Source of the DNA: Pleurodeles waltl
Taxonomy: Eukaryota; Chordata; Amphibia; Caudata; Salamandridae
Assembly: GCF_031143425.1 (NCBI RefSeq)
Contig: NC_090438.1
Location: forward strand, 757,729,823 to 757,793,822
Direction: 5' to 3'
Length of the DNA: 64,000 nucleotides
The position numbers and the translations under genes were made by a program. The notes beneath the pieces were generated by a model that worked only from the letters and a program-made list of their open reading frames with translations, had not been told where the DNA came from and made no database searches. This document shows, piece by piece, positions 31,970 through 42,625 of this stretch. Each line of letters opens with the position of its first letter. The first letter of the stretch is position 1.

Positions 31970-34760
31970 CTAATAAATGAGCCCACAACTAAAACGTTTG
32001 CCTTCCTTCCCTTCCCCCTCCCTAGTGAGGATACAATAGGGCTGATTAACCAAGGAAATCAAGCAACACATCCGTGCAAAAGTATTCATCATTGAGCCAC
32101 CTAAGGCATCAGTCAATAATGTCAAATATAAGCCACCCAGCAGAAGCTGCCATTGTTCTTGAAAGCCTGCACGAACACCAGCCAGAGGGTCTTTCTTGGC
32201 CAATGCATAGCTCATCTTAACACAAAGGGTAAACCAACATGAAATAGTCCACTCGAGCACTGCTTTGCCTGTCTTTTGGCTCCAATGAGGGCCATAAAGA
32301 GTAGATCACTCGCCTGGTTCTGCCCAGTACCATCAATGTTGCAGAAGAAAGCATACCTGGTGTCCAGCTTGTAGAAACCTTACTCTTCATTGGTAGGCCG
32401 GGAGCACGAAAGAACATAAGGGTTATAGACTGATTCATCTGGAAGGCAGATTACATTTTAGGCAAAAACTATGGGCAGTTACAAAGGACCAAGCCTGAAA
32501 ATCGTTAACCCGCCAGGCTGAAGAGATTGCCATAAAAAAGAGTATTAAGATTAAGTAGGTAAACTAAACAACTGTGTAATTGATTTGAATGACACGGTCT
32601 TGTGAAAAGTTAATACTAAATTTAAATCCCTCTGCAGAACAATAAAGGGGCACAGGAAGAAATAAGTAAAACAGATCTTTCAAGATTCACCCCCCCATGC
32701 CCGCCTACCAGCCCCTTGATGAACGCCATAAAGAGGGTTGATTAGGAAGACAAGAAAAAGGCAGAATGAGCAGTCAAATAACCCTTTCAGCATAAACTGC
32801 CAGGTTTTTTAATGAAATGGAAAGCACAAAGTGCAGAACATCAGAAAGACAAGCCTTGGATAGGTTTAAATCAGCAGCCACCCACCAAGAACAGATGACA
32901 TCTGCTACTCCTAAAAGCAGGCAAAAGCTTAATCTTAATTCTGCAAGACATTTGAAAGCAGAGTGATCAGAGGAAAAGCACTGTCCAGATCCTTTGGTAA
33001 GTTGACCTTTAAAGGCGGCCCCAGATAAAGGACTTTGCCTTGGCAAAGAGGCATACGTAGGGACTTCCAATCTGGAGGAGATCATGTCTGTCACTTTGGT
33101 ATGCAGCTCTCATTTGTTATCCTCTGGTAGGTGGGGACTCAACTCATCCGCCCTCACATTTAGGTTGGTTGTCAGATGGTCCACAACCAGGAAAATGCCC
33201 TGTTGCAGGGAACACTTCCACTAATGCAAGGCCTCAAAACACTAGGTCCAAGAATGCAAGGCACCCTCTCAGTTGATGTAACAGATGGTGGTGCTGTCTG
33301 AAAGAATCAGAACTGGAGAGGTGGAAAATCTTCATGTCAACGCAGACTACCTTGAATTGTAGCACACTGATATGAAGCAGATGCTCTGATGTGGAGAAAA
33401 CCTCATGCCATCATGTCTCCTAGATGAGCACACGGCTCAAAAGGGTGTCCATAAGAGTGGTGGCTTGCAATGGTCGAGGACTGTAGAGAGGCCCCATTGT
33501 GAGATCGGAGGCACATCCACTATCGAATGCCCAGTAGGATACAATGAAAAATCTCTAGGGAATCCATGAGACTTCCTTGATGTTGGAGCCACTGTCTTCT
33601 CATGCATCACTGATGGGCTCTCATTCACAATCTGGTGTGCAGGACCAACAGGATGCCCAAAGCAATCAAGCCTAACATGTGGAAATGGGATTGCTATCTT
33701 ACTCAGAAACAATGGATCACATCCTAAATATCTGTAATCCTCTGAGGTGCAAGAGAAGCTCTCATACAGGAGCTATACAACATTGCCACAATGATTCTCA
33801 AGGTCTAAGTACAGTCAAGGTAAAACTTCTTGAGGTTGATTGGGAAGCCCAGGCACTGACGAATCAAGGAACACTACAAAGGGTCCCATATCAGGGTACA
33901 GTACCCTACCTTCAAGTGCCAAATACAGAAATACACGCACTACTGGACCTCTCAGAGAAGGCACTACCACCCCTAGCACTTTAATAGGAACTTAATGAAT
34001 AATAGTGAGACACAATGGCAATCTAGTTAATTGGCAGTGTTAGGATCCCAGTGTGAAGTAGAGAGAATGGGAGTGAGCAGCGAAATTCAGCAGATGTCAC
34101 AGAGAACAAGGCATACCATCACCCTAGCTCATTAAGGCCCACAAGGTTCTGACTCGGGGACTGGTCACTACCATTCTGAAGGCCTAGAAGAGTCCACCAG
34201 CTGGAGGAGGTTGTTAGCATCTGATTCAAGCCTATTCTGAATTATGGGCACATGGAGATCCTTCAACTACACATGAACCCAAGCCAAAAAGTGCACCCAT
34301 CCATAGGAGATGGCTAATCAAGAGGCTGGTGGTTGAAAGAAGCTTTGACCTTTTCCCTAGCCAGTAGAATAATGTCTTTCAGCTTCCAGCACGACAGCAC
34401 CTTTAGGGCGATCTCATTTTACTGGAAGGGGTGTCAATGCCGGAATCAGGCGCAGAGAAGGTTAGTATCAGAGTCACAGGAGGTGATAAACCTGCAGAAG
34501 CTGGCCCGTCCTTGAGGACTGGCCTAGAGGAACGTGGGACAGTCCCAATATTCAGCATGCTATGTCGAAAGCCTTGATCTGGGATGGACCAGGAAGTGAA
34601 GCCAGAAACTCAGGTTCAAGTTTCTTGAGAACTGGGATTCGCTTTGAGGAGGCCAAGGAAAAGAGACATTTAGACCATGAGCCAGGACCCTCAAACTTAG
34701 GCCGCGGGTACCACTCAGAGATGGGTTCAAACATGATTATGGATGCCTAGAGATGGAAAA
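31970..34760 (-). pseudogene. Degenerate DIRS retrotransposon (gag, RT/RNase H, tyrosine recombinase)
   Basis: Read on the minus strand, the order is the DIRS order. Near 34700-34490 lies a gag-like start with PISEWYPRPKFEGPG and a segment shared with 58900-59000. Near 33680-33440 there is an RT-type segment (LDHCKPPLLW). At 33340-33060 an RNase H end is readable with VLILSD, ICYIN, FLVVDHLTTNLNVRADELS and ELHTKV. At 32440-31970 the recombinase C-terminal region appears (MVLGRTRRVIYSL, then MSYALAKKDPLAGVRA). Stops occur in every block. Terminal-repeat remnants follow at 31190-31735. Confidence 0.6.
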
Positions 34761-35091
34761 TATGTGATAGCAAGTCATCACTTTTTGCCTTTTGTCTGAT
34801 ATTACTGGATTAGCAAATATAGCCACACAAAAATGGTTTTCATATTTTGATAAATAGCATACAAATTCATCATAAAATGTGAAGAAAAAAAAAATTGACA
34901 TTCCACCAGATTGGCTAAATGCAATATAGTTTTTAAATAATTATGATTATTAATTGTAATAATAACAATATAGTCCTTAAAATAATAATAAAACTTCATT
35001 GTATTTCACATATATTGATACGTCATATGCATAATTTTCAATTACAATTTCAAATAATAATAGTTGTCACATCTTACAATGTATGTCCTAA
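34761..35091. other. AT-rich spacer, nothing recognised
   Basis: No gene, repeat end or regulatory site seen. A poly(A) run lies near 34887-34895. Confidence 0.5.
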
Positions 35092-35816
35092 GTGAACGTG
35101 AAGACAATGTTATCATTCACATTTATCATCTTCTCCTGAATAGGTGTCATCGTTCTCTGCATCTGTTTGATATTCACAGACCGGAAATCTACACGTCAGG
35201 GCACTTGAGGCAATTTAGACAGCAGACATGTTGGCAGTTTCCAGTTACAATTGCAGTTGCAAGCTAGTACATCTAAACACAGCGTAAGGTGCTAGCTGCC
35301 CCTCCATCTACTCCACTACCAGTTGCTCTGTTCCCTCGTGTTTTTCCAACTTCCACCCTCTCCCAATTCGACTATGTGTCTGTGGATCATTCAAAAGACA
35401 TCTCTTGCTTATAACGGCTTGATAATTTGCACATTTGGCATGTTTCTTTAGACAGTCCCTGCAAGGTGGAAGTTGATGACTGTATCTCATCCTTTCTTTG
35501 TGCAGAATAGGTGATAGCTCAGGTCATTCACATGATGAACCGAAGATTTTGGTGAATACAGCAAGCATGAGAACTGCTCCAATTTGTCCATTAATTCTTC
35601 AGAGAGAACACGTTTGTCTCCGAGCTGCAATTTTTTTTTCTGTGTATGTCTGTTGGCAGACAGGATTTTGAATGCACTTACTTTTCTTTTTCCCACAAAT
35701 GTGCTTACTGTGTCATATCTGGTAAACGTATGGAGACCTATTATAGTTCGACAAACATGTTCACCAAGAGTTGAAGCTATTTTCCCAATGTCAATGACTT
35801 GCATGCGTATTTGAAG
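35092..35816 (-). pseudogene. Uncharacterised multi-copy animal gene family, 3' half of a decayed copy
   Basis: Continuation of the gene at 54233-52810 after removal of the L1. Visible blocks: VIDIGKIASTLGEHVCRTII (about 35795), GLHTFTRYDTVSTFVGKRK (about 35735), LSEELMDKLEQFSCLLYSP (about 35605), LPPCRDCLKKHAKCANYQA (about 35475), RGWKLEKHEG (about 35345), then a Cys-poor remnant of what is usually a Cys-rich tail (FPVCEYQTDAE, near 35160) and an acidic end at about 35092. I recognise this block order from large uncharacterised protein families common in cnidarians, fishes and amphibians. The function is unknown. Several stops replace residues of the family, so it is dead. Confidence 0.7.
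35802..35816. repeat. L1 target-site duplication, left copy
   Basis: CATGCGTATTTGAAG here matches CATGCGTATTTAAG at 52796-52809 with a single-base deletion. The pair brackets the L1 and marks its insertion point inside the orphan gene. Confidence 0.85.
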
Positions 35817-37079
35817 CTTAAGATCTTTTTGAGTTCAAATCATAGGCTAGATAGAATAACATCTCAAATGAATTTCATCTGCTGGCCACCAATTACCTAA
35901 AGGAAGGGAAGTAAACAGAGGGAGAACTAAACCAAACAACATAAGGCACCTGTATCTACTCTGGGTCCAACTAACAGGTCCTTCATCTGGGACGAATATG
36001 GGCTATCTGTGAAACTTTATAAGGGGGGGTGCTGTTTAGGCCAGGTGTCGTCCTAGGCAGTCATGTGTGGTATGCAGAGGGGTAATGTGGGCAGGTCAGC
36101 TCCCTAAACTCATTGGAGAGATAGTCGATGCAGGGGCCCCATGTCTTATCAAACTGCGGCATCGCTCTCGCCACCCTGGCTCTGATCTTTTCCATGCCCA
36201 GAATATCCCATATTTTATGGAGCTAGTCCATGTGTGTAGGGCTAACAGTGGAGTGCCGCCGTGACAATAGCAAGTGTTTAACGGACCCTATCGACAGTGT
36301 GATAGCCCTTTCCTTTCAGGGATTTAAGAGGATAAGTCAGGGGTTTCGGAAGCCCCTAGCAGGACATAACTTGGGAATCTCGGGATGGTAGTTTCATGGA
36401 TGCTATCTATAGCCTATAATACGGAGTCCCAGAATGAGGCCATTTTAGGGCAGTGCCACAGAATATGTGTCAGCTCATCCAGTTGACCATATTGGTGCCA
36501 GCACCGATCAGTGCCACCCAACCTCCAATCTGTTCGGGTGTGTAGTACCAGTAGTGAGCTATTTTTAGGAAGAGTTCCTTGGAATTTATGTTACAAGCTG
36601 AGACCCTCGCCCTATGCAGGACAAACCGCAATTCCTTATCCAAGAAGGACAGCCACATTCCCTCCCCCATCTGCGTCTCGCATTGGTTTTTACCAAGAGG
36701 GGAGGCTTTACCAAAAAAACAGATCTGAGGTTAGATTTTTATTGGTTGTGCACATAAGCAACCAGCGCTCAAAGGGGGTAAGTGGTCTGCCTGCGTGCCG
36801 GTGGATCGCTGGGGTGGTCACCCAGTGGCGCATTGCCAGTACGCCGCTGATGGAGTTCTCCTGAAGTTGCGGTAATTCCCAGACACCGTCGGCATCAAAG
36901 AAGTCCCCAACTCTCTTACAGTTGGAGTCCTGCCAGATCTGGAACGAGGATCCAGTGAATGCCGGCAGAAAGTTTAGGTTGTCAATAAGAGGTGTTTGTG
37001 GAGATTTGGGAGCGGAAAAGCCCTTTTTCACATACACCTTATCCCACCCCTCCATTTTGGCTCTCAGAATGGGGTAATT
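35817..37079 (-). pseudogene. L1 ORF2 C-terminal region and 3' end
   Basis: The minus strand reads as the post-RT part of L1 ORF2: FSNYPILRAKMEGWDKVYV at about 37080, VGDFFDADGVWELPQLQ near 36900, then LFLKIAHYWYYTPEQI near 36560, DELTHILWHCPKMASFW near 36470 (the usual C/H-rich block) and FDKTWGPCIDYL near 36140, the characteristic ORF2 end. The 3' UTR follows to 35817. Stops are scattered. The upstream part of ORF2 continues at 44849 beyond the DIRS insertion. Confidence 0.85.
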
Positions 37080-37102
37080 GGAAAATGTCACTTACCCAGT
37101 GT

Positions 37103-37310
37103 ACAACTGTTCGTGACATGTTCTGCTGCAGATTCACATGCTTTGCATAGGATTCCGACATCTAGTGTTGGGCTCGAAGTGTTACAAGTTGTTTTTCTTC
37201 GAAGAAGGCTTTTTGAGTCACGAGATCAAGTGACTCCTCCTCTTTGGTTCCATTGCGCATGGTCATCGACTCCATTGTTAGATTGTTTTACCGCAGAGGG
37301 ATAAAGGAAG
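37103..37310. repeat. DIRS inverted terminal repeat, left
   Basis: It matches the reverse complement of 44650-44848 over about 200 bp with scattered mismatches, including a TTCTTCGAAGAA palindrome and GCGCATGG blocks. Confidence 0.9.
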
Positions 37311-37455
37311 GAGTGATACAGTATATAGGTGTAAAGTAATAGATGTCCATGCAAATGTAAATGTATATCCAAGTGTAATACCTTAAACAACTACAGGCTT
37401 CCGGGGAGGAGGGAGGGTGTATGTGAATCTGCAGCAGAACATCCCACAAACAGAT

Positions 37456-37521
37456 GTACACTGGGTAAGTGACATTTTCCGTTCGATGGCATGTGTAGCT
37501 GCAGATACACATGCTGTGCAT
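37456..37521. repeat. DIRS internal complementary region
   Basis: The first half, GTACACTGGGTAAGTGACAT and onward to 37480, is the exact reverse complement of the extreme left end (37080-37104). The second half, from GATGGCATGTGTAGCTGCAG, matches the reverse complement of the extreme right end (about 44810-44848). An internal region complementary to both termini is the known DIRS1 device for forming a circular replication intermediate. It also fixes the element ends. Confidence 0.88.
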
Positions 37522-37699
37522 AGACTACAAAGCAGTTTGTCCTCCCAGAAAATAGCGGTGGCTAGCCTGTAGGAGTTGAAGTTGTTTGAAATAACGTTTT
37601 TAGGACAGCTTGGCCTACTGTGGCTTGTTGTGACAATACGTCTACACAGTAGTGTTTAGTGACTGTATGTGGTGTTGACCATGTAGCTGCTTTACATAT

Positions 37700-38142
37700 T
37701 TTAGTCATTGGTATATTCCCTAAGAAAGCCATTGTTGCACCTTTCTTGTTGAATGTGATTTGGGGGTAACTAATAGCTGTCTTTTTGCTTTAATATAGCA
37801 TGTTTGGATGCACCTTACAATCCATCTTGCTAAACCTTGTTTTGATATAGGATTACCTATATGTGGTTTTTGAAAAGCTACAAATAGTTGTTTAGTCTTT
37901 CTAAATGGTTTGGTTCTGTCTATATAGTAGATTAAAGCTCTTTTGATGTCTAATGTATGTAGAGCTCTTTCTGCCACGGAATCTGGCTGCGGGAAGAAGA
38001 CTGGTAGTTCCACAGTTTGATTAATGTGAAATGGTGATATGACTTGGTAGAAACTTTGGGTTTGTTCTTAGTACATCTTTATGTTTGTGCACTTGGAAGA
38101 AAGATTCTTCAAGAGTAAAGGCTTAGATTTTACTTACTCTTC
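37700..38142 (-). pseudogene. DIRS tyrosine recombinase, C-terminal part
   Basis: The minus strand reads LDIKRALIYYIDRTKPFRK, then KQLFVAFQKPH and GNPISKQGLARWI, the signature region of DIRS recombinases that precedes the His/Arg/Tyr active-site residues. It is the downstream half of the gene that starts beyond the TTAA element. Removing that element and one TTAA restores a continuous frame through the sequence encoding TSLRRVSK. The extreme C-terminus decays near 37720. Confidence 0.85.
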
Positions 38143-38877
38143 TTAATCCCTTCGCTGCCAGGCCTTTCCCCCCCCACCCTGTGCCAGGCCTTTTTTTGCC
38201 TATTTGGGGCAGTTTGCGCTTAGGCCCTCATAACTTTTTGTCCACATAAGCTAACCAGGCCAAATTTACGTTCTTTTTTTTTCAACATCCTAGGGATTCT
38301 AGAGGTACCCAGACTTTGTGGGTTCCCCTGAAGGAGGCCAAGAAATTAGCCAAAATACAGTGAAAATTTCATTTTTTTCAAAACAATTGGAAAAAGTGGC
38401 TGCAGAAGAAGGCTTGTGGTTTTTTCCCCTGAAAATGGCATCAACAAAGGGTTTGCAGTGCTAAACTCAGCAGCTTCCCAGCTTTCAGGAACAGGCAGAC
38501 TTGAATCAGAAAACCCAATTTTTCAACACAATTTTGGCATTTTACTGGGACATACCCCATTTTTGCAATTGTTTGTGCTTTCAGCCTCTTTCCAGTCAGT
38601 GACAGAAATGGGCATGAAACCAATGCTGGATCCCAGAAACCTAAACATTTGTGAAACGTAGACAAAATTCTGAATTCAGCAAAGGGTCATTTGTGTAGAT
38701 CCTACAAGGGTTTCCTACAGAAAATAACAACTGAAAAAGAAAAATATTGAAATTGAGGTGAAAAAAACATAAATTTTTCTCTACGTTTTACTCTGTAACT
38801 TTTCCCTGCAATGTCAGATTCAATGCCCTAAAATAAATTTGACCCCCTCCCCCCACCCCCCCAAACCCGCCCTGCCC

Positions 38878-39786
38878 GGGAGCGACCCTTGCCTACGGGG
38901 TCGCTCCCCCCGCGTGACATTGGCGCCAAAAAACAAATCCCCGGAGTCTAGTGGTTTCTAAAATCGACCAATCTGCCCCCAAGGGGGGCAGAAATGGTCT
39001 AAATACAATCTGCCCCCCAGGGAAGCGACCCTTGCCTGATGGGTCGCTCCCCATCTCTAAAAAAACAAACAAACAAAAAAAAAAAAATAATAATAATTTG
39101 CCCTGGCGCCTAGAGGTTTCTGCCCCCCCTGGGGGCAGAAATGGCCTAAAATAAATTTTCCCCCCCAACCCTCCCCCCCCCTCCGGGAGCGACCCTTGCC
39201 TACGGGGTCGCTCCCCCTGCGTGACATTGGCGCAAAAAAACAAATCCCCGGTCCCTAGTGGTTTCTGCCCCCTTGGGGACAGATTGACCTAAAATCACCC
39301 AATCTGCCCCCAAGGGGAGCAGAAATGGTCTAAGTACAATTTGCCCCCCAGGGCAGCGACCCTTGCCTGATGGGTCGCTACCCATCTCTAAAAAAAAAAA
39401 AAAAAACACACAAAAAATTTGCCCTGGCGCCTAGAGGTTTCTGCCCCAAATGGCCTAAAATAAATTTAGCCCCACCCCCCACCCCCGAGCGACCCTTGCC
39501 TACGGGGTCGCTCCCCCTGCGTGACATTGGCGCCAAAAACAAATCCCCGGTGCCTAGTGGTTTCTGCCCCCTTGGGGACAGATTGACCTAAAATCACCCA
39601 ATCTGCCCCCAAGGGGGGCAGAAATGGCCTAAATATAATTTTCCCCCAAGGGGAGCGGCCCTTGCCTAAGGGGTCGCACCCCACCTAAAAAAAAAATAAT
39701 AAAGATCCCTGGTACCTAGAGGTTTCTGTCCCCATGGGGGGCAGAAAAGGCCTTCCCGAAAAAATGCCCCCCCTGGGAGCGACCCT
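38878..39786. repeat. Tandem array, ~300-bp dimeric unit with hairpins
   Basis: Three higher-order copies start near 38878, 39185 and 39487. Each contains two half-units that open with a stem such as GGGAGCGACC...GGGTCGCTCCC. The half-units alternate between a GCGTGACATTGGCGCC follow-on and a CATCTCTAAAAA follow-on. Every half-unit also contains CTGCCCCCAAGGGGGGCAG-like palindromes. Confidence 0.85.
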
Positions 39787-39796
39787 TGTGTCTAGT

Positions 39797-40117
39797 GGGG
39801 TTTCAAAAGCCAGATTGCAAGCAATCCGGCTTTTGAAACCCTTGGAGAGACTTCAAAAGGAAAGGAAATACATTTCCTTCCTTTTGAAGCCCCTTCGGGC
39901 CTCCCCCAGTGATTGAAAGAGAAATGCTTTGCATTTCTCTTTCAATCACACTGGGGGAGGCCCCTGTGACAAATCAGCGAGCGCTGACGTCACGGAGGGG
40001 TGGGGGTGCACGGGGGGCGCGCTAGCGCTCCTCCAAGTTCCCCTGTGCCTTGGACGAGGTGACCTCGTCCAAGGCACAGGGGAACTGTAGCCTTGGACGA
40101 GGTCACCTCGTCCAAGG
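39797..40117. repeat. Six consecutive hairpins (inverted-repeat ladder)
   Basis: Arms: 39798-39818/39821-39841 (20 of 21 paired); 39851-39869/39872-39889; 39897-39927/39931-39962; 39961-39970/39989-40000 with an inner TCAGCG/CGCTGA; 40037-40060/40062-40085 (24 perfect pairs, 1-nt spacer); 40091-40103/40105-40117 (13 perfect pairs, 1-nt spacer). They abut with almost no spacing. Confidence 0.92.
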
Positions 40118-40132
40118 CACAGAAGCGGTTAA

Positions 40133-40640
40133 AGAAGTAATTGCCACTAGGAAGGCAACTTTCCATGATACAAATTGCAGTTGACATGAGTGCATTGGCT
40201 CGAATGGGGGACCCATAAGTCTTGTAAATACTATGTTTAGATTCCATGATGGAACTGGTGGCGTTCTAGGTGGAATGATACGTTTTAAGCCTTCCATGAA
40301 AGCCTTACTGACAGTAACTCTAAATATAGAGTTATGTTGTATATTTGGAAATATGCAGAAATTGCAGTAATATGTATTTTTATTGAAGAAAATGGTAAGT
40401 TAGATGTTTGTAAATGAAGTAAATAACATACAATATCTTGTATTGATGCTGTAAGAGGGTGTATATTTTTAGATTGACAGTAATATACAAATCTTTTCCA
40501 TTTGTTTGCATAGCACTGTCTAGTAGTGGGTTTTCTTGCTTGTTTAATAACTTCCATGCATCTTGATGGGAGTTGTAAATATCCAAACTCTATGACCTCA
40601 AGAGCCAAATCGCTAGATCGAGAGCCTTGGGATTTGGATG
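40133..40640 (-). pseudogene. DIRS tyrosine recombinase, N-terminal part
   Basis: The minus strand shows the core-binding region: KPTTRQCYANKWKRFVYYCQ (about 40550), SIQDIVCYLLHLQTSNLPF and IKIHITAISAYFQIY (about 40370). It is interrupted at 40132 by the TTAA element, beyond which the gene resumes at 38142. It follows the RNase H directly, as usual in DIRS. Confidence 0.85.
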
Positions 40641-42554
40641 TCTGATCTGACCTTTGTTTTGTGTCAACAGATCTGGTCTGCATGGGAGTTTGGAATGTGG
40701 TACTACCGATAGGTCTAGTAATGTTGTGTACCACGACTGACGTGCCCATGTTGGTGCTATTAGTATCATGTTGAGTGAGGTTTGACGTAACTTGCTGAAT
40801 AGAAACGGAAGGAGTGCAAGAGGGGGAAAAGCGTACGCAAATATCCCTGACCAATTGATCCATAGAGCATTGCCCTTGGATAGGGGATGTGGGTGTCTGG
40901 ATGCAAAGTTTTGGCATTTTTGTATTTCCGCTTGTTGCGAAGAGTACTGTTGAATTACTTGAGAATGAATCTACCACTCGTGAGTTTGTTGGTGATTTCT
41001 GCTGAGGATATCTGCCAACTGATTGCCTATCTGTGGGATGTACTGTGCTAATAGACAAATTTGGTTGTGGATTGCCCATTTCCAAATGTTTTGGGCTAAG
41101 AGGGACGGCTGGGATGAATGTGTCCCTCTCTGTTTGTCGAGTTAATACATGGTTGTCATTTTGTCAGTTTTAATAAGAACCATCTTCTGTTTGAGAAGAG
41201 GTTGGAAAGCTTTGAGTGCTAGAAAGACAGCTAATAACGCCAAGTGGTTTGTGTGTAGCTGTTTCTGTTTGACATCCCATTGTCCTTGAATGTTGTGATT
41301 GTTTAGGTGAGCTCCCCAACCAATCACTGATGCATCTGTTGTAATTATGGTCTGAGGCACAGGGTCTTGAAATGACCGCCCCTTGATTAGACTGGTGAAA
41401 TTCCAGCATTGAAGAGACATATATGTTTCGCGGTCTATCAACACTAGATCTTGTAGTTGACCGTGTGCCTGTGACCACTGCTGTGAAAGGCACTTGTGTA
41501 AGGGCCGCATGTTTAGTCTTGCGTGAAGAACAATTGCAATACAGGATGCCATCATTCCTAGAATTTTAATTACAAATCTCAGTGTATTGTTGATTTGGTT
41601 GTATTTGTGGAATTAGGTTTTGGAAAACTTGTATCATTTGTGTATTTGGATATGCTAGAGCCTGTTGAGTATTTAGTATTGCACTTAAATACGGTTGTAT
41701 TTGTGCTGGTTGAAGGTGTGATTTTTGGTAGTTTATTGAGAAACCTAGTGTGTGTAAAGTTTGTATTACATAACGTGTATGATTTTGGCATTGTGTACGA
41801 CTGCTTGATTTTATTAGCCAATCGTCTAGCTATGGAAAGACATGTATATGTTGTCTTCTTAGGTAAGCCGCCACTACTGCCAAGCACTTTGTGAATACCC
41901 TTGGCGGCATTGGTATTCCAAATGGTAACACTTTGAATTGTTAGTGTTTTCCTTGAATGACAAACCTGAGGTATTTTCTGTGAGCAGGATGGATGGATAT
42001 GTGAAGAAACGCATCCTTTAGTTCTAAGCAGGTCATGTAATCTTGTTTCTGTAGTAGTGGTATAACATCCTGTAAAGTTACCATGTGAAAATATTCTGAC
42101 AGGATGTAAAGATTGAGGGGCCTGAGGTCTAATATTGGTCTGAGGGTGCCATCTTTTTCTCGGTAATTAGAAAGTATATCGAATAAACTCCTGTTCCTAT
42201 CTGAGATTGTGGAACTAATTCTATTGCTTGTTTGAGTAGTAGAGATTGGACCTCTTCTTGTAACAGAATTGTGTGTTCTGTGGTTAGTTTGTGAAACCTT
42301 GGTGGAATAGTTGGAGGAGTGTTTATCAATTCTAGGCAATAGCCATTGTGGATAATTGATAGCACCCAGTTGTCTGTGGTAATATTTTGCCAATTTGTGT
42401 GGCACTCTTGTAATTTTCCCCCCACAGGAGAGGTGTGGAGTGGGAGGGAATGAGGGAAGTCACTGTTTTGGGTGTTGTGCAGGCTGCTTAGAGATCTGGA
42501 ATTTTCCTCTATTTCTGGGATATTGTCCTCTGTATGTGCCTCTAAAACTACCAC
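40641..42554 (-). pseudogene. DIRS reverse transcriptase and RNase H (broken)
   Basis: On the minus strand, RT begins near 42330 with LLKQAIELVPQSQIGTGVYS, then LRPILDLRPLNLYI (about 42135), CLELKDAFLHISIHPAHRKY (about 42020) and, around 41820, a DDWLIK segment, the YxDD box region. RNase H starts with TTDASVIGWGAHLNNH (about 41340) and continues through an RGTHS region (about 41100) to an IGNQLADILS block near 41020, where N-x-x-AD-x-LS is the DIRS RNase H end motif. Frames change at least three times. In DIRS elements this protein copies the RNA into a circular intermediate. Confidence 0.85.
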
Positions 42555-42625
42555 ATTGGTACTGTGGTTGCTAGGTTGGCTTTGTTTGAGAGGTTGATGC
42601 CGGAGGGCTGTGTTCTGAAATCACC

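Larger units (their letters stand above)
38147..40128. mobile_element. TTAA-flanked element (piggyBac-like MITE) of tandem repeats and serial hairpins
   Basis: The 1,982-bp insert is flanked by TTAA on both sides (38143-38146, 40129-40132). Imperfect inverted ends read TCCCTTCGCTGCCAGG on the left and CCGCTTCTGTGCCTTGG on the right, reverse complemented. TTAA duplication is the piggyBac signature, and precise removal restores the recombinase reading frame. It encodes no transposase. It consists of a unique left part (38147-38870), a dimeric array of about 300 bp per repeat (38878-39786) and a ladder of inverted repeats (39797-40117). The piggyBac assignment rests on TSD and ends only. Confidence 0.85.

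Noticed and set aside
38878..39786. Regular spaced palindromes resembling a CRISPR array
   Set aside because: The repeats are about 150-bp half-units with conserved sequence between hairpins, inside a TTAA-flanked eukaryotic element. There are no unique spacers or cas genes.
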